DNA from: a virus
IMG/VR virus record: IMGVR_UViG_3300022866_000008
Span: 1 to 56,442 of that record
Length of the DNA: 56,442 bases
Direction: 5' to 3' (one strand)
Shown here: positions 52,785 to 56,442 of the stretch, one piece after another
Numbering within the stretch: position 1 is the stretch's first letter
How the letters are laid out: the number at the start of each line of letters is the position of its first letter
Notes under the pieces: generated by a model
What the model was told of the DNA's origin: nothing
Databases searched by the model: none
Seen by the model: the letters and a program-made list of their open reading frames with translations, nothing else
Made by a program: the position numbers and the translations under genes

Positions 52785-52792
52785 TATTTAAG
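52785..52792 (-). promoter_or_regulatory. Late promoter element abutting the 89-residue protein start
   Basis: The minus strand reads CTTAAATA, four bases, then ATG at 52780, directly after the gp23 terminator. Confidence 0.45.
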
Positions 52793-52797
52793 TCAAC

Positions 52798-52821
52798 AAA
52801 AAAGCCCCGAAGGGCCTTTTT
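52798..52821 (-). terminator. Terminator after major capsid gene 23
   Basis: A stem AAAAA-x-GCCC / GGGC-x-TTTTT with one mismatch and a CGAA loop lies 26 bases after the gp23 stop, with T runs on both strands, so it may act in both directions. Confidence 0.8.
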
Positions 52822-52846
52822 GAATCTTTCTTCTTGTTTCTAAGAA

Positions 52847-54016
52847 TTAAGCAAAACGTAGGTTTGCGCTAGTTACAGCAACAGTACCTAGGTAATCAGC
52901 TGCGTTACCTAAAGAAGATGCTGTGTTTGTCAACTCAACATAACCATAGCGTGTCATGAATGACACCACTGGTTCGAATGTTGATGGATCTAACACTACA
53001 CCAGAACTCATTAGAGGAATGTAAGGGCAGTAAAATGCCGCTGCATCTGACTCAGATGAACCTTTGTAACCTACTAATACGTTGTCGTCAGTAGCATAGC
53101 CGTTAACATAAATCTTCATTGCACTGTTCAATGTACCAACAAACTTTGTGTTTGTAGGAGCTTCGAATGTACCTTCTGTTGTACGAGCAAATGCGCTTGT
53201 AGTAGCAGATTGTAGAAGAGTTAGAACTGTTGGAGATACAACAGCCCAGTTACCAGCACCACGACGTGTGCGTTGAGCAATCAAGTTAGCAGTACGATTG
53301 ATTTGAACAGCTAAAGCAGCGTGCTCGTCACCAACGAAAGTTGCAGTACCAGAAACAGCAGCTTGGTCGTATGTTAATACGATACCAGACAAGCTCTTCA
53401 AGCTAGCAATAACTTCTTGGTCAATTTCAGCAGTAATTTCTTGCGCCAAAGCAGCCATAATTTCTGCTTCGATGTCAATACCCTGTTGGGCTTGTGCATC
53501 TTGTGCAGACTCAAACGTCCAGCGAGCTGACAATTTACGTGTCTTAGCTTCAACTGTCTGTTTCAAGATTTGAATGCTTAGTCTGTTACCAGCACGACCT
53601 TCTAAAGCTGCTGTACTAGCTGCTTTGTCAGATGCTGAACCGGAATAGCCTTCGGCGATCTTGAATGGGCTTAGTGCCTCATCACCAGCTGTGATGTCAG
53701 TACCGGCTGCGCTGTTAAAGCTATCTGCATAGCGAACACGCAAGGTATGGATCTGACCAACTGGGCCAGTCATTGGTTGTACACCTACTAACTCGTTAGC
53801 GATAACGGTAGGCATTACACGTCTGATCACTGGAAGGATCACACGATTTAAAGTTGCAACGTTGCCAGCGGATGTAGCTCCAGCAGTAGCACTCTCAGCC
53901 AAATACTTGCGGGTATTTTCTAAAGTAGTAGCCATTACTGAACGCTTGTTACCTTGAAGACCTTCTAGAAGGGCGTCTTTGGTTTCCGACCAGCGTGACT
54001 CGAGTAATTGTGACAT
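52847..54016 (-). CDS. 23: Major capsid protein gp23
   Basis: The 389-residue protein (T4 gp23 has 521) has an N-terminal prohead segment with gp21-type cleavage sites (QLLE-S near 6, YLAE-S near 41), then the HK97-like core: LPVIRRVMPTVIANELVGVQP, TFESAQDAQAQQGIDIEAEI, GNWAVVSPTVLTLL and a VLVGYKGSSESDAAAFYCPY P-domain strand. It forms the hexameric capsid lattice. A strong AAGGAG site precedes the start and a terminator follows. The compact length is normal for aquatic T4-like phages. Confidence 0.96.
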   Translation of the reverse strand: MSQLLESRWSETKDALLEGLQGNKRSVMATTLENTRKYLAESATAGATSAGNVATLNRVILPVIRRVMPTVIANELVGVQPMTGPVGQIHTLRVRYADSFNSAAGTDITAGDEALSPFKIAEGYSGSASDKAASTAALEGRAGNRLSIQILKQTVEAKTRKLSARWTFESAQDAQAQQGIDIEAEIMAALAQEITAEIDQEVIASLKSLSGIVLTYDQAAVSGTATFVGDEHAALAVQINRTANLIAQRTRRGAGNWAVVSPTVLTLLQSATTSAFARTTEGTFEAPTNTKFVGTLNSAMKIYVNGYATDDNVLVGYKGSSESDAAAFYCPYIPLMSSGVVLDPSTFEPVVSFMTRYGYVELTNTASSLGNAADYLGTVAVTSANLRFA

Positions 54017-54027
54017 TATAGTTCTCC

Positions 54028-55122
54028 TTAAACTTTTAGTCCCGCAAGCCTGCGGATGTCAAATATTTCAGCAGTTTTTTCTTCACTGCTAAATTGTTGT
54101 GCCTGATGTTTATTGCCTGTAATTTCTTTGCCTTCGGTCAATGCTTTCTTGGCCGGAGTTCCACCATTCATTACTGCTGGTAGATACTTGTCAAAAGCTG
54201 CATTTAGCTTATCTGTTTGTACTGACTCTAATAGTTGGCTCATTACTGAACGCTTATCACCACCTAATGGTCCTAACAACTCGCCTATAACTGCTGTGCG
54301 CTTTGCGGATTCTTTAATGATTCTTAATTCAGTTTTATTGCTTTCTACTAATTTTTCTGTTTCTGCAACAATCTTTGCTGCTTCTTCTAATTCCATTTCT
54401 TTCTGTGCAACTACCTTTAACAGGCGTGCAGTTTCAGATTTTTCATTTAGATGACTTGCAGCAAACTCGCTTGCGAATGATTCAAAAATTCTGCGACCAA
54501 AGTCGTTTCTGCGAGCAGAGTTGATATCTTCTTTCAACTGAGTCATTTCAGATTTCAATCCCTTAGAGACTGTTTCTTCAATGATTTGTGCTGAACGAGC
54601 GATGAAATCTTTCCTGACAGCTTCAAACTTAACTCTACTATCACGTACTAGACGTACTTTAGTTTCAGCTAAATCTTTCTTGTCGCTGTGGAATTCTGCG
54701 ATTTCTTTCGCTAGTGAGTCCACAATAAAAGACTCTAATTTTTCAACGTTGCCTGCAACTGCGTTACGGTCTTCGTGTAATTCTGCAATTTCTTTGCGTA
54801 GATTATTTAAGATAAATGATTCCATAGTGGCCGCATCATCTTTCATTTTTCTAGCGTATTTTGCACGGGCTTCGATAAGTCCTTGACGGTCTTCAGCAAG
54901 TTCTGTTAGCTCTGCGGTTAAGCGATCAGCTAACATTCCTTCAACAGCTTCAACCATTGCGGTTTTATCGTGCGCATATTTCTGCGCAAATTCTTCACGT
55001 AGTGTAGCAGTGACTTGATCACGAGATTCTTGAATCTGCGTATTCCAAGCAGTTTCAATCTCCGATTTGATGTCCTCGGAAATCACATTGTTTTCAAATA
55101 ATTGTTTAACGAAATCTAGCAT
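54028..55122 (-). CDS. 22: Prohead scaffold protein gp22
   Basis: The 364-residue protein (T4 gp22 has 269) is almost wholly helical with long coiled coils (about 60-270), charged and lacking cysteine. It contains a KRSVMSQLLES segment near 285 that mirrors the gp23 N-terminus. It forms the core on which gp23 assembles and is then degraded by gp21. The gene order 21-22-23 is intact, with an AAGGAG site before the start. The greater length comes from extra coiled-coil repeats (ESFI-NNLRKEIAELHEDR and ESFIVDSLAKEIAEFHSDK). Confidence 0.93.
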   Translation of the reverse strand: MLDFVKQLFENNVISEDIKSEIETAWNTQIQESRDQVTATLREEFAQKYAHDKTAMVEAVEGMLADRLTAELTELAEDRQGLIEARAKYARKMKDDAATMESFILNNLRKEIAELHEDRNAVAGNVEKLESFIVDSLAKEIAEFHSDKKDLAETKVRLVRDSRVKFEAVRKDFIARSAQIIEETVSKGLKSEMTQLKEDINSARRNDFGRRIFESFASEFAASHLNEKSETARLLKVVAQKEMELEEAAKIVAETEKLVESNKTELRIIKESAKRTAVIGELLGPLGGDKRSVMSQLLESVQTDKLNAAFDKYLPAVMNGGTPAKKALTEGKEITGNKHQAQQFSSEEKTAEIFDIRRLAGLKV

Positions 55123-55135
55123 GTGATTCTCCTTT

Positions 55136-55771
55136 TTATTTGAGATCCTTGATGATTTTCACCAAGCTCTCTGCTATATATCTTTGTGCCTGTGGGTTGC
55201 CTTGTACTTCTAATGCCATTTTAAATGCCTGATAGCCACCTGTGTTATTCATCAAGTGCTCATATACTGGAGTTGGGTAAGCTCCGGGTGCGCTTGGCTG
55301 CGCAACAATGTCAACAGTGATAATTTCAAATCCCTGGACATTGCCGCCACCGTCTACTTCGCCGGATCCTCTTGAACTTACACCCAACTTAACTCCTGCC
55401 GTCAACATGGATTCAATTAATTTACCCATTGGTGTTGGCAAGATTTTTAGTTTTCCGTAGCCGTTAGGACCATCCATCCACATCTTGGTAATCATATGAC
55501 TAACACGATCTAGATTAATTTTTAAATCCTGAGGATGATCAACTTCACCTAGCACAGAGTAACCACCAGAGATCTGTTCGTTGAGCGTTTTGACAGCCCT
55601 GCCAATCTCTTGAGAAGAATAAACACGTTGATTTGCATTGCGGATATCACCTTGGATGCAAATCCCGTTGAGATGTAACGACTTACCGCCGTTACCATCT
55701 TCTTCGCTCTCAAGAACAATCTTAGCCTGATCGTAACTTAAATGTTCTGCTAGAGTAAATTTTTTCACCAT
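55136..55771 (-). CDS. 21: Prohead core protease gp21
   Basis: The 211-residue protein (T4 gp21 has 212) has the herpes-type serine protease pattern: the catalytic His at H79 (GEVDHPQD) and Ser at about 132-133 (GVSSRGSG), with a following VDIVAQPSAPGAYP strand. It processes scaffold and capsid proteins at (L/I)xE sites during maturation. It lies between the acidic core gene and gp22, as in T4. AGGA precedes the start. Confidence 0.95.
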   Translation of the reverse strand: MVKKFTLAEHLSYDQAKIVLESEEDGNGGKSLHLNGICIQGDIRNANQRVYSSQEIGRAVKTLNEQISGGYSVLGEVDHPQDLKINLDRVSHMITKMWMDGPNGYGKLKILPTPMGKLIESMLTAGVKLGVSSRGSGEVDGGGNVQGFEIITVDIVAQPSAPGAYPTPVYEHLMNNTGGYQAFKMALEVQGNPQAQRYIAESLVKIIKDLK

Positions 55772-55780
55772 TCGGTCCTA

Positions 55781-56442
55781 TTATCTACGACCACGGAAAA
55801 GACTTTGGCCATCAGTGGAACCTTCCGCTGCGCCCTTTTTCTCAGCACCATGACCTGACTCTTTCTTGGAGAAAGCACTACCTGCTTTTCCGCCTGGGAC
55901 ATTGATGTTACCTGTATTTTGTTCTTTTGGATTACCTTTTAACAGACCGTTGCCTTTTAATGCACCTGTCTCTGAACCTTCGCTACCGTTACGGCCGCTT
56001 AGGATGTTAGCAGTTGTACCACCCATATCATTCTTACCAGCTACTGGGGACTTGCCGCCGTCAGCTTTTTCGGATTGACCTTTCTTTTCTGCGCCGTGAC
56101 CTGCTGGAACTTTCTCAACATATTCACGCACTGTTTCTAGATCAAAGTCATCTTTCATTTCCATTTCGTCGCCCATGTCGTCGCTGTCGTCAGCCATGTC
56201 GCCACCTTTCAATGCATCAAACTTAGCTTGTAGTTCATCTACAATACTGTCTAGATCTTGGAATAATTCTTCTTCGGACTTTTCTTCGTCATCTTCTTCT
56301 GGACCCATGTCCATATCTAAATCACTTTCTAGATCGTCAGTTGCGTCGCCGCCCATTTCGTGATCGCCTTCATATGCGATATCTTCGAAGTTTTCATCCA
56401 TCTTGTCTTCTTCAGCATCTTCGTCCATTTCTTCTTCGTCTT
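55781..56442 (-). CDS. Acidic prohead core protein, partial (gp67/gp68 region)
   Basis: The frame is open to the right edge, with acidic codons continuing upstream of an ATG at 56428, so the true start is probably outside the window. At least 220 residues: a very acidic N-terminal half (DLESDLDMDMGPEEDDEEKSEEELF), then a Gly/Lys-rich half with two GHGAEKKG repeats near residues 107 and 195. T4 has small acidic gp67 and gp68 core proteins just upstream of gene 21, and the position and acidity fit, but sequence similarity is not visible. It may be cleaved by gp21 into internal peptides. Confidence 0.6.
   Translation of the reverse strand, partial: DEEEMDEDAEEDKMDENFEDIAYEGDHEMGGDATDDLESDLDMDMGPEEDDEEKSEEELFQDLDSIVDELQAKFDALKGGDMADDSDDMGDEMEMKDDFDLETVREYVEKVPAGHGAEKKGQSEKADGGKSPVAGKNDMGGTTANILSGRNGSEGSETGALKGNGLLKGNPKEQNTGNINVPGGKAGSAFSKKESGHGAEKKGAAEGSTDGQSLFRGRR

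Noticed and set aside
1-56442. tRNA genes, CRISPR arrays, integrase or attachment sites
   Set aside because: I saw no cloverleaf-like tracts in the few intergenic gaps, no spaced repeat arrays and no recombinase or lysogeny genes; direct repeats found are coding repeats.

Overview
This window is a piece of a T4-like myovirus genome (class Caudoviricetes), most like the marine and freshwater T4 relatives (cyanophage and pelagiphage type) rather than enterobacterial T4. The evidence is a near-complete set of T4 core proteins: UvsX, UvsY, gp32, both terminase subunits, gp4, gp13, gp14, gp15, gp18, gp19, gp21, gp22 and gp23. It also has giant repeat-rich fibre genes and 2-oxoglutarate oxygenases typical of aquatic T4-like phages. 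I saw no photosynthesis genes, tRNAs, CRISPR or integrase. The host cannot be named from the sequence. The base composition is moderately AT-rich throughout.

Layout, left to right; most genes are on the minus strand. (1) 1-1443: sugar and methyl transfer genes, a cytidylyltransferase stub and an HNH endonuclease running off the left edge. (2) 1430-4251: recombination and replication block uvsY, a small gene, uvsX and gene 32, with a strong host-type promoter before gene 32. (3) 4421-16024: packaging and tail block with a large unknown protein, terminase large subunit, three small proteins, gp16, gp4, a tube-fold protein, tail tube gp19 and an unusually long sheath gp18. (4) 16131-17385: an HNH gene, dNMP kinase, and a graveyard holding a truncated GIY-YIG gene and a truncated P-loop gene. 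(5) 17386-21753: gp13 and gp14, divergent over a 30-base promoter region, with a GIY-YIG endonuclease wedged between gp14 and gp15. (6) 21766-24815: a fibre with two cupredoxin-like copper sites, then a degenerate Nudix gene and a small gene. (7) 24833-30221: a late operon of three 2OG-Fe(II)-type oxygenases, an SGNH hydrolase, a carbamoyltransferase and a GT9-like glycosyltransferase. (8) 30338-52780: an adhesion and fibre block with two cysteine-rich tandem paralogues, an S74 self-cleaving fibre, giant paralogous fibres of 2458 and 1859 residues, and many small beta-rich virion proteins. (9) 52847-56442: the head block gp23, gp22, gp21 and an acidic prohead core protein cut by the right edge.

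The most unusual signal is regulatory. At least twelve genes have a T4-late-type element (TAAATA or TAAGTA core) ending 4-5 bases before their ATG, and no Shine-Dalgarno sequence. In T4 the late element occupies about -13 to -6, so the transcript would begin at or next to the AUG. This predicts leaderless late mRNAs. Genes with a good Shine-Dalgarno sequence instead have the late element farther upstream, or none.

Together the genes encode virion assembly (head, neck, tail, packaging), recombination-dependent replication, and a late-expressed set of enzymes that probably modify a glycan or nucleotide on the virion, the phage DNA or the host surface. Homing endonucleases have repeatedly entered or decayed at gene starts here, and have apparently damaged the gp15 start codon and a cytidylyltransferase gene.
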